Source: Terriglobia bacterium (lineage in GTDB: Bacteria; Acidobacteriota; Terriglobia; Versatilivoradales; Versatilivoraceae). Taken from it: a stretch of 64,000 nt of DNA. This document shows, piece after piece, positions 17,533 through 26,901 of the stretch. The DNA is taken from assembly GCA_022452285.1 (NCBI GenBank), contig JAKUNG010000011.1, positions 1-64,000 of the forward strand. Direction: 5' to 3'. Positions within the stretch are counted from its first letter, which is position 1; every line of letters begins with the position of its first letter. The position numbers and the translations under genes were made by a program. Under the pieces are notes generated by a model that searched no databases, had not been told where the DNA came from, and saw only the letters and a list, made by a program, of their open reading frames with translations.

Positions 17533-18045
17533 ATGCGTCATCGCCATAGAATTTCTAGAAAACAAGAAGGGGATTTCAACGACAAGGGTAAAACTTCATC
17601 AACCCTGGTTAAAGAGCAAGATCCTCAAACTAAGACAATTTCCAGAAGACAATTGCGATTTGGTTGGTGGTCACTGCTATGTTTTCTCTCATTAGGAATC
17701 TTCCTGGAGAGTCTTCATGGATTCAAAGTTGAATGGTACCTAGACGTTTCCACTTCTACTAGGCGACATATGTGGACACTTGCACATGCGCATGGCACAA
17801 TTTTATCGATTCTCAACTTAGTTTTTGGAACTTTTATAAACCTTCTGCCATCCTGGACAAATAGATCCCGTAATCTAGCCTCCTCTTTTTTAATGGCAGC
17901 TGGGTTAATACTTCCGATGGGTTTCTTTTTAGGGGGTTCTTTTATTTATGCTGGGGATCCTGGACTTGGTATTCTTCTGGTTCCACTCGGTGCGATTTTT
18001 CTACTAATTGCTGTTCTTTTAACTGCCCTCCATACAAAATCCTAA
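17533..18045 (+). CDS. conserved small membrane protein with HAHG motif
   Basis: The first 40 residues are charged; four hydrophobic segments follow (about 44-62, 84-106, 115-138, 144-166). A conserved-looking block SLHGFKVEWYLDVS ... RRHMWTLAHAHGT sits at the start of the second segment, with three histidines facing the membrane. I do not recognise a named domain, but proteins with this RLGWWSLL/ALHGFK/AHAHGT layout are widespread hypotheticals in environmental bacteria. Histidines could bind metal or haem. Co-directional with the aldolase gene, so possibly co-transcribed, but no functional link is evident. Confidence 0.65.
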   Translation: MRHRHRISRKQEGDFNDKGKTSSTLVKEQDPQTKTISRRQLRFGWWSLLCFLSLGIFLESLHGFKVEWYLDVSTSTRRHMWTLAHAHGTILSILNLVFGTFINLLPSWTNRSRNLASSFLMAAGLILPMGFFLGGSFIYAGDPGLGILLVPLGAIFLLIAVLLTALHTKS

Positions 18046-18085
18046 AATCAAGAACTTAACTTTTGAGACAAACTATGGTGCCTGT

Positions 18086-18880
18086 CTACCAATCTCGGTG
18101 ATAGCCAGCTGACCAACCTCCATCTACAACTAGAGTTGTACCGTTGATATAGCTAGATTCAGGAGCAACTAAGAAAAGAACAGCGTGAGCAACTTCCTCT
18201 ACCTGGGCTGGTCGTCCTAAAGGTATATGGGCAATCAGACTGGCTGCTTTCTCAGAGTAAGCTCCATTTGGCCCATAAAAAAGGGCTTCAGTCCCTTGAG
18301 TCAAAGTCGAACCTGGAGCAACAGCATTAACTAGAATGCCTTTAGGCCCTAACTCCAGGGCCATGGACCGCGTCAGATTAATCACTCCAGCTTTAGCAGC
18401 TACAAAAGCACTCTGTAGGCGTAAAGGAACAATACCAGCTACTGAACTAACATTAACAATACGTCCAGCTGAATTTTTCAACATGACTGGAATTGAAACC
18501 TGACTCGTAACAAAGACACCTGTCAAATCAATTTTAAGGATTTGTTCCCAGTCATCACTTGAAAACTGGTGAATTGGAGATCGATCACTTAGAGTATTGA
18601 TACCAGCATTGTTAACAAGAATATCAAGACCACCCATTTTTCTAGAAACATTATCAACCACTTGTTCCATTTGATCTCGATCTGACACATCTCCTGCCAA
18701 GGCAATGCAAGTTCTATCTGTTCCAGACAATTCTCGTGCAGTTTGTTCATTGGTCTTCATGTCAATATCTACACTTACTACAGCCGCACCATTACTCACC
18801 AGCAGCTCAGCTATTGACCGACCAATTCCTTTTGCACCTCCAGTTACAAGAGCAACTTGACCAGTTAAATTCACCTTCAT
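18086..18880 (-). CDS. SDR family protein lacking the catalytic tyrosine
   Basis: A short-chain dehydrogenase/reductase of 264 residues. The cofactor motif TGGAKGIG (13-20), NNAG (90-93), and the catalytic Ser146 (NVSSVAG) and Lys163 are present. The catalytic Tyr of YxxxK is replaced by Phe159 (SAFVAAK; codon TTT, checked on the minus strand). Without the Tyr hydroxyl normal SDR hydride chemistry should fail or be slow, so the protein may bind NAD(P) without turning over, or use another residue. The aspartate in SVDID after strand 2 points to NAD preference. Its neighbours are an HpcH-type aldolase and a malate/lactate dehydrogenase-family enzyme on the same strand. Confidence 0.85.
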   Translation of the reverse strand: MKVNLTGQVALVTGGAKGIGRSIAELLVSNGAAVVSVDIDMKTNEQTARELSGTDRTCIALAGDVSDRDQMEQVVDNVSRKMGGLDILVNNAGINTLSDRSPIHQFSSDDWEQILKIDLTGVFVTSQVSIPVMLKNSAGRIVNVSSVAGIVPLRLQSAFVAAKAGVINLTRSMALELGPKGILVNAVAPGSTLTQGTEALFYGPNGAYSEKAASLIAHIPLGRPAQVEEVAHAVLFLVAPESSYINGTTLVVDGGWSAGYHRDW

Positions 18881-18973
18881 AAATATGCCTTAAAAACACT
18901 CACCTTTGTATTATATCTCAAACAAAACTTGAGATCTTTCTACAGAGGATTGATGAAAATTAACCGGATAAAA

Positions 18974-19759
18974 TTATTCTTTTCTGGATTCCGCCTTTTC
19001 TCTAATTATTCCACAAACCACATCAGCTCTTTCAACCATCAAACCAAAGTCCACACCAAATTGAAGCCACTGAGCACCTTTTTCCATCCAGTAAGATCCT
19101 TGGTCCGGATCTGATCCGATTGCAATCCCTACAAAAACAGAACTCCGACGAACCCTAGCAATAACCGATTCAATCACTTTGACAACTTCAGGGTGACTTG
19201 GATTAGCCATATGACCCAGAGATCCTGATAAATCATTGGGGCCAATTACTACGCTTGTTAATCCTGGAACTTCTAAAATCTCATCCAAATTTTCCACTGC
19301 TTCAGCAGTCTCAATTTGCACAACAGTGATAATTTTCTGATTAGCCCTTTTGCAATAATCACCTCCGCCAGCCCGAGCAAAGTTTGTTGGTCGTCTAGGA
19401 CCATAACCTCGAATGCCTTCAGGAGGATAGAGACAGGCCGTTACAGCTTTACTAGCATCGTCAGCAGTTTTAATCATTGGAATAATCACCCCATCTGCAC
19501 CAATATCCAATACCGGTTTAATTAGAACTGGATCATTCCAGGGCACTCGAACAAGGGCCGTTGCCCCAACAGCTCGAGTAGCAACAATATGACCTTCAAC
19601 CCTTTCCAGAGTCATTCCGTTGTGTTCGGTATCAATCCAAGCAAAGTCATAAACATGACCAAGTGCTTCGGTCACTGCCGAGTCATTAAAGGTAATTCCT
19701 ATACCTAAACAAAATTGACCCTGTTGTAGTTTTTCTTTAAGTTTATTAGCATTGTCCAT
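18974..19759 (-). CDS. HpcH/HpaI-type aldolase (2-keto-3-deoxy acid aldolase)
   Basis: A 261-residue class II aldolase. The family motif DTEH is at 43-46, the metal ligand Glu150 in VVQIETAEAVEN, the second ligand Asp176 in IGPNDLSG, and the RG(YG)PRR substrate loop at 117-123. Members split 2-keto-3-deoxy (hydroxy) dicarboxylates or sugar acids into pyruvate (or 2-ketobutyrate) and an aldehyde. A good ribosome binding site (AGGAG) precedes the ATG at 19759. It lies between the SDR and the Ldh-family gene and probably works with them and with the DHDPS-family aldolase in acid-sugar catabolism. Confidence 0.9.
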   Translation of the reverse strand: MDNANKLKEKLQQGQFCLGIGITFNDSAVTEALGHVYDFAWIDTEHNGMTLERVEGHIVATRAVGATALVRVPWNDPVLIKPVLDIGADGVIIPMIKTADDASKAVTACLYPPEGIRGYGPRRPTNFARAGGGDYCKRANQKIITVVQIETAEAVENLDEILEVPGLTSVVIGPNDLSGSLGHMANPSHPEVVKVIESVIARVRRSSVFVGIAIGSDPDQGSYWMEKGAQWLQFGVDFGLMVERADVVCGIIREKAESRKE

Positions 19760-19792
19760 TCAAGTATTCTCCTCGTCTTGTCAGTCTAATTC

Positions 19793-20848
19793 TCAGGTAA
19801 CACTATAATTGGGGGAATCTTTAATCCCCAAGCCCTTAGCTGTATTACAAATTGCTTCCCAGGTGTTATGATCTAGTGAAATTCCACTCTTAAGTCGTTC
19901 CTGCTTTAAACGAAAGTCTAGTTCCCCTGGCATAACAACCTCCTTAAAACCTTCAGCAGGGGGGGAAGATTTAATGAACCCCTTCATTTCCTCAATTAGT
20001 ACACCAAATTGTTCACGACTCTGAAAAGCTGTAATATCAATAACAATGAAACAAATACCATTGCCATCCCTGTCAGCCATAGAAGTAGAAGCAGCCAAAA
20101 TACCCCCTAAAATATCAACCAAAAGGGATAGAGCATAACCCCTATAGCCACGATCGCCGCCAAAAGGAAGGATAGATCCTTGAGGGGGACCATAAAAATC
20201 TTTAGGGTCACAGGTAGGTTTTCCTTCAGCATCTACAATCCAACCAGCAGGAACCTGTTCCCCCCGATTACGGTAAACCCTAATTTTTCCTTCAGCGGTC
20301 TCAGCAGTTGAAAAATCTGAAAGAATAGGATCTGATCCTGGACAGGGAACTGCAAAAGATATGGGATTAGTAGCTAGGCGTCCTTCCTGACCTCCCCAAG
20401 GAAGGACCCAGCGACCTGCATGCAAAGAATTGGCCAAAGCAATGGCTATAAACCCTCGTTCTGCAGCCAACTGGGTATAAGTTCCAATACGCCCAGCATG
20501 ACAACAATTTGTCGTAACGACTGTAGCCATATGATTACTGTCAGCCTTTTCAATTGCGATTTCCATTGCTCGTAATGCTCCTACTTGACCAAAATTCCAT
20601 CCACAATCAATCGTAGCCGCAGTAGACATTTCCTTCTTAATTTTAATCGAGGCTCCTGGTTGAATGAGTCCCTTATTCACATATCCAATGTATTCAGGAA
20701 TCCGAATGACACCATGAGAATCAAATCCCATAAGATTAGCTGTTACTAAATGATCTGCAACGATTTTAGCTTCTTCAATTGGAGTTTGGCAAAACTGAAA
20801 TATTTTAGTGGAATAATTCAGAAGATCAGGTGCGGAAATATTGAGCAT
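19793..20848 (-). CDS. Ldh family malate/L-lactate/ureidoglycolate-type dehydrogenase
   Basis: 351 residues from the ATG at 20848, which has GAAAGAGA upstream; a longer GTG start at 20887 is less likely. This is the non-Rossmann NAD(P)-dependent malate/L-lactate dehydrogenase family: SHG at 44-46, the catalytic His117 in CCHAGRIG, and the TNPISFAVP and GGDRGYRGYALS blocks of the cofactor site. Substrates across the family include malate, L-lactate, ureidoglycolate, 2,3-diketo-L-gulonate and sulfolactate, and sequence alone does not decide. Placed directly upstream of the HpcH aldolase (33 nt), likely co-transcribed. Confidence 0.9.
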   Translation of the reverse strand: MLNISAPDLLNYSTKIFQFCQTPIEEAKIVADHLVTANLMGFDSHGVIRIPEYIGYVNKGLIQPGASIKIKKEMSTAATIDCGWNFGQVGALRAMEIAIEKADSNHMATVVTTNCCHAGRIGTYTQLAAERGFIAIALANSLHAGRWVLPWGGQEGRLATNPISFAVPCPGSDPILSDFSTAETAEGKIRVYRNRGEQVPAGWIVDAEGKPTCDPKDFYGPPQGSILPFGGDRGYRGYALSLLVDILGGILAASTSMADRDGNGICFIVIDITAFQSREQFGVLIEEMKGFIKSSPPAEGFKEVVMPGELDFRLKQERLKSGISLDHNTWEAICNTAKGLGIKDSPNYSVT

Positions 20849-21021
20849 CGAGTCTCTTTCAAAGGATAAGAATAGAGACCGTAACACGCTTGCCTAACTG
20901 AGTCAACTCTGGCTCGTTATACAGGCAAACTAGCCATACGTAAGAATTGAGAAGGACAATATTCTTTCAAAAAAATGACTTACATATTTATGAAAAAGTC
21001 TTTTGATTTTTCTGATTAACT

Positions 21022-21864
21022 CTATTTGCCCCATCGACTGGGATTAATACCAGGTGCTTCTTTAAGCATGTTTGCTGGTTTATTACCCCCTTTAAAATTC
21101 CATGTTCGAGAATTAGGATCCAACATCAGTTCTCGAACGTCACGAGGCACTTTTGCTAGTTCATTGGTATCCCACTGTTTGACTTCTCCGCTAGGTCCTG
21201 ACCAAGCAGGGCGATAAGCAATACCTAACATTTCTCGATAATAACTCCCAACATTTGGATAATTTCCGTGAAAAACATTTTGGTTGATCAATACTGCTGA
21301 GCCTGCTTTACAAGTAATCATGACTTGTTCAGGATGTTCCTCATAGCGCAAGTATGGATTGCCATCATTGTGAAAACTCAAGTGGGATCTTGGCACCACT
21401 TTAAAAGGAGAAACCTCAGGAGTAAGATCCTGTAAGTAATAGAGCACCCGAATCAAGCGAGGACAACTTTGTTCGTAACCAAAGATCTCTGAGCCCCAAG
21501 GTTGACCATCACAATGCAAACTAATGCCGGGATGACCAGGTTCGGAACGAGCGTAGTCATAGCTCATAAAAATAAGCTTCGAACCACAAAGAGCAGTAAG
21601 AAATTCTATTGTCTTTGGATGTGCAATCAGTTCTGTAATAATTCCTCCCCAAAATTGAATGTCTTGGCATCCTCGCTGATGAACACTATAGTCAACTGAA
21701 AAAGTATCAAAAGTAGCTGTCTCAGATTTTAGTTGTCCAAGGTGAGATGGATCTAACAAATCAGGCAGAACTAAATAACCCTCAACTTCAAAATGTCTAA
21801 TACGTTCTCCAAGTGTTAGTTTTGTCCAATCAGTCTCAACGATATAATCTTTTTGCTTAACCAT
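21022..21864 (-). CDS. phytanoyl-CoA dioxygenase family protein
   Basis: An Fe(II)/2-oxoglutarate-dependent oxygenase of 280 residues. The iron ligands are His117 and Asp119 (LHCDG) and His199 (VFHGN), with Arg210 (YYREMLG) positioned for 2-oxoglutarate. The ATG at 21864 is preceded by AGAGGT nine bases upstream, supporting it over an in-frame TTG at 21885. PhyH family enzymes hydroxylate very different small molecules, from acyl-CoAs to ectoine and halogenation substrates. The neighbours on the same strand are the Ldh-family enzyme and a GH32 lipoprotein; no acyl-CoA gene is nearby, so the name should not be read as a substrate. Confidence 0.87.
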   Translation of the reverse strand: MVKQKDYIVETDWTKLTLGERIRHFEVEGYLVLPDLLDPSHLGQLKSETATFDTFSVDYSVHQRGCQDIQFWGGIITELIAHPKTIEFLTALCGSKLIFMSYDYARSEPGHPGISLHCDGQPWGSEIFGYEQSCPRLIRVLYYLQDLTPEVSPFKVVPRSHLSFHNDGNPYLRYEEHPEQVMITCKAGSAVLINQNVFHGNYPNVGSYYREMLGIAYRPAWSGPSGEVKQWDTNELAKVPRDVRELMLDPNSRTWNFKGGNKPANMLKEAPGINPSRWGK

Positions 21865-21907
21865 GTTAATAATACCTCTTAGCAAACTAATATAGTCTCA
21901 CCGCATC

Positions 21908-23518
21908 CTACCAAATTGAACTCATTTGCCATACATCTAATGATTCTACTAGGGCATCCCCACCACTTGCAAATAGTTCAATTCCTAAATCTTTCTCACC
22001 TGGATAAATCACCCTAGTAAATACTTCGCGACCCCCATTAACAAAAACTTCCATGACAGACTTATCCAAAAAAATTTGCAGCTCTAAAATCTCTTCATGG
22101 CTTTTCAATTGGAAGGGAATCTTAGTTCCAGCTACGCTCAATTGCTGTCTGTTATAACTAATAGGTACTCCCTCATTACCATTTTTAGATCGTCGAACGT
22201 TGACTCCAACTGATTTGGCAGTACCTGGATTGATTCGCACCAAGATTTCAAGAGTATCACCACTTGCCTCACCTACCACATGAATCTGATCCTGAAGTTT
22301 TAATTGTTTAAGGTTGGTATGTGACCCACGAAGTTTTTTCAATGCTGGAACTGGTTGTTGCCTTGGTAATCCATCTGACCCTAATGAAAAAATGCGTGGT
22401 AATGCTAAACAACCATTCCAGCCACGACCCAATTTAAATCCACTGACCCAACCCAAGAGGATAATCTGACCATCTTTATTAATAAGAGTATGGTTGGCAT
22501 AGAAGCCTCTAGGCGAATTTAGGCTGGGCCAGCGGGTTTTACTGAGCTCTTCCTTGGATAAAGAAGGCCATTGGTCACCATAACTATGGTCCAATGTACC
22601 TCTATTAACCGGATGAAAAGTCAGTGTTTCTAAATTGAATGAGCCAATAAAGTACTGAACCTGCCCCCCAGGAGAACAAAGAAAAACCCATTGCTTGCCC
22701 ATTGGGAAAAAACTGGGTGTCTCAAGATCCTTCAAACTCGTCTTGGGAAGTCTAAAAAGTAAACCCTTATATTTCCAATCGGTCCAGTCAGAGTCTGTTG
22801 TTTCATAAATAGGTAAAACCACATCTTCACCTAATTCAGCCCCTAAAATCATAAAGGTACGATTGTTAGTCTGAAAAATCACAGTGTCACCCCAACCATT
22901 GCCAAATCTTGGTCCACCATGAGTCTCAAGTGAAAGAAGTGGGTTAGAAGGATGTTTTTTCCAGTTAATCAGATCATCATCTTCAGCTACTGCTGCCCAT
23001 TGTTGACGAGCTTTATTAGACATAATTGGAACTGATGTATAAAAAGCCATCGGTTGACCTTTAGGGTTAGTCATTACTGAACCTGAGTTACATCGTCTTT
23101 CGCCTAGATCTCTCGATGCCCAGAGTGCTACAGGCAGATCTTCCCAAGAAACTAAGTCCCTACTACGAGCATGTGCCCAGTACATTTCAATATGTGGAGT
23201 AAGCTGGTCAGAGGTAGGCCCAAATTGATAAAAGAGATGATACTGTCCATTATGATAGATGGCCCCTGCTGGATCATTCATCCATTGAGCTGGAGGACGA
23301 AAATGATAAACCGGGCGATTAGGGTCTGTCTCAGCTATAGGAATAGCTTTTTTTAGAGCCTGCTTAGCAGTATCGGTAATTATGCTTGTCCGGGTTATTT
23401 GTTGGAAGCGATTCTTTAAGTTATTATTGACCTTATTGTTGACTAAACTTGAACAAGAAATTGTTGAAATCATTATCAAAAATAATCCAGTTAAAGAATT
23501 GGCTACAAAACTTTGCAT
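21908..23518 (-). CDS. GH32 beta-fructosidase-like lipoprotein
   Basis: About 536 residues from the ATG at 23518 (ribosome binding site GAGGTGA); a TTG at 23539 would lengthen it by seven. The N-terminus is a hydrophobic signal ending in TISC, a plausible lipobox with Cys22, so the enzyme is probably tethered to a membrane. GH32 motifs: HFRPPAQWMNDPAG with nucleophile Asp82, RRCNSGSV in the blade following, and DLETPSFFP, where the acid/base Glu is followed by Thr rather than the usual Cys (ECP). The C-terminal beta-sandwich includes LQIFLDKSVMEVFVNGG, the conserved GH32 module signature. It should hydrolyse sucrose, levan, inulin or raffinose-type fructosides. Divergent from the GH36-like gene. 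Confidence 0.88.
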   Translation of the reverse strand: MQSFVANSLTGLFLIMISTISCSSLVNNKVNNNLKNRFQQITRTSIITDTAKQALKKAIPIAETDPNRPVYHFRPPAQWMNDPAGAIYHNGQYHLFYQFGPTSDQLTPHIEMYWAHARSRDLVSWEDLPVALWASRDLGERRCNSGSVMTNPKGQPMAFYTSVPIMSNKARQQWAAVAEDDDLINWKKHPSNPLLSLETHGGPRFGNGWGDTVIFQTNNRTFMILGAELGEDVVLPIYETTDSDWTDWKYKGLLFRLPKTSLKDLETPSFFPMGKQWVFLCSPGGQVQYFIGSFNLETLTFHPVNRGTLDHSYGDQWPSLSKEELSKTRWPSLNSPRGFYANHTLINKDGQIILLGWVSGFKLGRGWNGCLALPRIFSLGSDGLPRQQPVPALKKLRGSHTNLKQLKLQDQIHVVGEASGDTLEILVRINPGTAKSVGVNVRRSKNGNEGVPISYNRQQLSVAGTKIPFQLKSHEEILELQIFLDKSVMEVFVNGGREVFTRVIYPGEKDLGIELFASGGDALVESLDVWQMSSIW

Positions 23519-23682
23519 AATCTCACCTCGGTAGGACAACTATTAAATATCGTTAATATACTTTTTCATTTCCATTAAACCACTTTATTAATAAGTCATC
23601 AAATTAACCTTTTTCAATAGTTTAACCAATTTCTTGGTTGTTTAGAAACGTGCTACTATTCTATTGAAGAAAAGGAGGCCAA

Positions 23683-25869
23683 ATGATAAAAGAAAAAAAA
23701 CAGATTGATCGACGAAAGTTTATTCAAAGTACAGCCATTTTAGCTACTGTCCCAGTTCTGGCAGGATCTCCAACAGAGAATCTGGGCAAAACAGAACAGA
23801 AATATCCAACTGTGGTTGAAATTTTAAGCTCGCTAGCCCCTAGTAGTTTACAGAAAAAAATCAAGCCAGGAGTCGGTTTTGCTATGGAACAAAATGGGGA
23901 TTTTGTTGAGTGGAAATTGCACTCTTCAGAACAGCAATTTAAGAATCGTTGGCAATTTGTTTTTGGTTCAGAAAAAGGGCTCCAAATTAAATCAGCACTG
24001 CAACTTCATCAAAAATACGGGGTTGCTGAGCACCGAGTTCAATTAACTAATACTTCAACCCGTCGTTCTGAACCTATAACTCGTCTTCTTTCTCTTTTCC
24101 TTCGATTTGGCCAGTCTCAATATCCAAAAATTATGGGCTGTTCTGGAGCTAGCAGTAAAGCTTACTTTCCTCACACCCGAGAATTCCCTCCTGACGCTTT
24201 TAAACCTAGTTGGATCCAACCATTCCATTACCGTCCAGTTGAGTTTGCAAGTCACAGGAAATTAACTGGATCCCCATATACAGCATCTAGTAATGCCCCC
24301 GTCTCACGTAGAGACGAATTTGGTCATCTTATTATGCAAAGAGGTTTTGGAGAACGCTGGACTGGCTCATCAGAACAAGATCTTCCTTTATTTATGATAA
24401 TTCCGAGCCATGAATCAAACTCTCCTGGTCTTTTTTTTGGCTTGGAGTGGTCCACTTTTTGGAAAAATCGAATTTCTTTTGATGGCTCAGCCTCTGATTT
24501 AAGAATTGAATTGGGACCACTTATCAACAACTTGATTTTAAATCCAGGAGAGACCCTGGACTTGCCAGTAGTTCACATAGGATTTTTCCAAGATGGATTT
24601 GAAAGAGGATCTAATATATTACGCCGATATATTCATGAATATATTACTCCTCCATACCGAAATAAACCTATGGTACCTGCTGTGGCCTACACTTTATGGC
24701 CAGGAATTAGTGTTACTTATACTGAACAAGAATTACGGCGTCAGGTCGACACCGCAGCTAAGGTAGGAGTGGAAATGTTTTGTGTGGATGCTGACTGGTA
24801 CAAGGGAGGACATTCAAAGGGGCGGGGAAACTGGGAAGTAGATTTAGAAAAATTTCCAAATGGATTGGAACCTTTTGCAGACTATGTCCGTTCAAAAGGG
24901 ATGGGACTAGGTCTTTACTTTGAATCAGTGGCATTTAGAACTAGTAAGCTAGGCCGGGAACATCCTGAATATTTTTATCAGCTACCAAGTGGATTTTTCC
25001 CATTGAAATATAACTTTAGTCTTCCTGAAGCATGTGATCACTGGATAGAACTTATCAGCAGTTTTGTAGAACGGTATGACCTTCGTTTTATTAGGGCTGA
25101 CTTTGGTACAGACCCTATGCGAGGAAATGAATCTTTCCATTGGGATTTAGTGGACTCAGATGGAAAAACCCGCTTTGCTCATATTAGAGGTCTCTATCGA
25201 GTATGGGAGACTCTGACTAAAAGACATCCCCGACTGATGTTAGAATTAAATTCGGGAGGGGGTAATAATCTTGATCTAGGAGGTTTAAGGAGACACCATT
25301 GTGCATGGTTAAGTGATTCAACTGGCCATCCCCATTCCTGTAGAATGATGCAACTGGGAGCTAATACTTTTTTACCAGCTAATTATCTTGGTTTGGCTGT
25401 TGGACCTAGACGCAGTGGCCATGGAGACGGATTAGATGATGGTTTCTCAGATTTGGCTTTTCTTAGCCGAATGACAGGACAGCTACTTTTGCATGGAGGA
25501 ATAGCCTCTTGGCCTCCAAAAGTAGTCCGACGAGCTAAGCATTGGCTTAGTGTCTACAAAAAAATCCGCCATTTACTTGTTAAGGATTATTACCGATTAT
25601 TGCCGTTACCTAGTACAGATGCAGAATGGGATGCTGCCCAGTTTTGTGACCAATCTCAAAATGGTATTCTATTCATTTTTCGATATGCAGGCCGTAGAAA
25701 CCACTATCCCATTTTTCTCCGAACCATAGAAACAGGCAAACGTTATCGGCTGTGTGATGAAGCTACAGGGAAAGAGATAGACATTGCCGGCAACAAGTTA
25801 ATTCACGATGGTTTTTCAGTAACCCTTTCTCCTAATTCAGGAAAATTATATTCCTATAAAATTGTTTAA
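23683..25869 (+). CDS. Tat-exported GH36-like (clan D) glycoside hydrolase
   Basis: Of 728 residues, with a Tat-type leader DRRKFIQS at 9-16. The catalytic barrel carries VEMFCVDADWYKGG (about 363-376), GLGLYFE, YDLRFIRADFGTD (about 465-477), and LNSGGGNNLDLGGLRRH (about 522-538) followed by WLSDST; these follow the order of GH36 alpha-galactosidase motifs, but the usual KxD nucleophile block is RAD and CASGGGR is LNSGGG, so it is a divergent member. A strong ribosome binding site AGGAGG precedes the ATG. A possible promoter TTGGTT (23634) / 17 nt / TATTCT (23657) lies upstream. Together with the divergent GH32 lipoprotein it could process galactosyl-sucrose oligosaccharides outside the cytoplasm. 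Confidence 0.8.
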   Translation: MIKEKKQIDRRKFIQSTAILATVPVLAGSPTENLGKTEQKYPTVVEILSSLAPSSLQKKIKPGVGFAMEQNGDFVEWKLHSSEQQFKNRWQFVFGSEKGLQIKSALQLHQKYGVAEHRVQLTNTSTRRSEPITRLLSLFLRFGQSQYPKIMGCSGASSKAYFPHTREFPPDAFKPSWIQPFHYRPVEFASHRKLTGSPYTASSNAPVSRRDEFGHLIMQRGFGERWTGSSEQDLPLFMIIPSHESNSPGLFFGLEWSTFWKNRISFDGSASDLRIELGPLINNLILNPGETLDLPVVHIGFFQDGFERGSNILRRYIHEYITPPYRNKPMVPAVAYTLWPGISVTYTEQELRRQVDTAAKVGVEMFCVDADWYKGGHSKGRGNWEVDLEKFPNGLEPFADYVRSKGMGLGLYFESVAFRTSKLGREHPEYFYQLPSGFFPLKYNFSLPEACDHWIELISSFVERYDLRFIRADFGTDPMRGNESFHWDLVDSDGKTRFAHIRGLYRVWETLTKRHPRLMLELNSGGGNNLDLGGLRRHHCAWLSDSTGHPHSCRMMQLGANTFLPANYLGLAVGPRRSGHGDGLDDGFSDLAFLSRMTGQLLLHGGIASWPPKVVRRAKHWLSVYKKIRHLLVKDYYRLLPLPSTDAEWDAAQFCDQSQNGILFIFRYAGRRNHYPIFLRTIETGKRYRLCDEATGKEIDIAGNKLIHDGFSVTLSPNSGKLYSYKIV

Positions 25870-25896
25870 AAAAATAAACGTTTTCTGCTCCCTAGC

Positions 25897-26901
25897 TTAA
25901 AACCTAAATACTGCCAACACAGGAAGATGGTCACTAGAAGCCACACTATCCTGATCATTAGGATCTAACGTGACCGGTCCTCGAGAAACAACCTCAATGG
26001 ACTCAAGACGGTTCGCAATGTCGGGCGTACAGAAAATATAATCAATCCCTCCGCGAGATCGATCTCCTTTTAGACTAGTTGTCGTATGAGGTAAATTAAG
26101 GTACATAAATCCATCAACCAATCCAATTTTTTTGAACCAACTATAAAGATGGTGGGACCGCTCTATATTCCAATCACCCATCCAGATCATTGGACGTTGA
26201 AGTGCTCGATCAATCTGATAAATCTGTTTAACTAAGGCAAGTTCATTTTCTGAATTGGGTTCGTAGTGCCCTCCATAAACTAAAATCTCCTGTCCCCCAG
26301 GTAGACGAACAAGTGAACGACCAAGAAACCGTTTCATTGGAGCTAAAAACTCTGATTTATTTTTAGATGCCTTAACTCCATATAGCTCCATAAATGTCAG
26401 GTTGACTGAATCTATCAATGGGTAGCGACTCAGTGTAGCACCAGCGCAATGTCGGTGATAAGAAGCAGGGAAAAAGCTCGCCTTATACCCCAACTGATTG
26501 ATTAGTTGAAGCTGTAACTGCTTATCATGAAAACATTCTTGTAAAGAAGCGATGTGGGCATCAAGCATCCCAAGAGCCCCCAGCTGAAGATCTAATTTTT
26601 CTCTGGAATCTCTTTTTCCCGGCAGCATAGCATTCCACTTTTCTGTTCCCAAGTCCTCTGGATAGCCCCTAAAATTGTGAATGTTGTAGGTCAGTACTCG
26701 TAGTTTTAGCCCGATTTCTTTGACTTGAGTCCTCGGTAAAGGCAATTTACTATTGTGTATTTTTAAACCTTCTACTGTTTTAATGGTCTTTCCACATAGC
26801 TCATACCATTCCTTTTCCCCCTCACTATTGTCAGTCTGTGCTACTAAGTAAACTATTGTTATTAATGAACTTATAAAATAGATTGCAATTTTGTAGAACA
26901 T
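25897..26901 (-). CDS. secreted endonuclease/exonuclease/phosphatase family protein
   Basis: The 334 residues open with a hydrophobic signal-like segment (1-22). The EEP fold motifs are in order: LTYNIHNFRG (strand 1, Asn), SLQECF (metal-binding Glu), GGHYEPNS, MGDWNIE (Asp-x-Asn), GIDYIF and SDHLPV (catalytic Asp-His). The fold covers DNases, sphingomyelinases, inositol phosphatases and endonucleases, all metal-dependent phosphoesterases. Export suggests an extracytoplasmic nuclease or phosphodiesterase. It is convergent with the GH36-like gene with a 27-nt gap. Confidence 0.85.
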   Translation of the reverse strand: MFYKIAIYFISSLITIVYLVAQTDNSEGEKEWYELCGKTIKTVEGLKIHNSKLPLPRTQVKEIGLKLRVLTYNIHNFRGYPEDLGTEKWNAMLPGKRDSREKLDLQLGALGMLDAHIASLQECFHDKQLQLQLINQLGYKASFFPASYHRHCAGATLSRYPLIDSVNLTFMELYGVKASKNKSEFLAPMKRFLGRSLVRLPGGQEILVYGGHYEPNSENELALVKQIYQIDRALQRPMIWMGDWNIERSHHLYSWFKKIGLVDGFMYLNLPHTTTSLKGDRSRGGIDYIFCTPDIANRLESIEVVSRGPVTLDPNDQDSVASSDHLPVLAVFRF

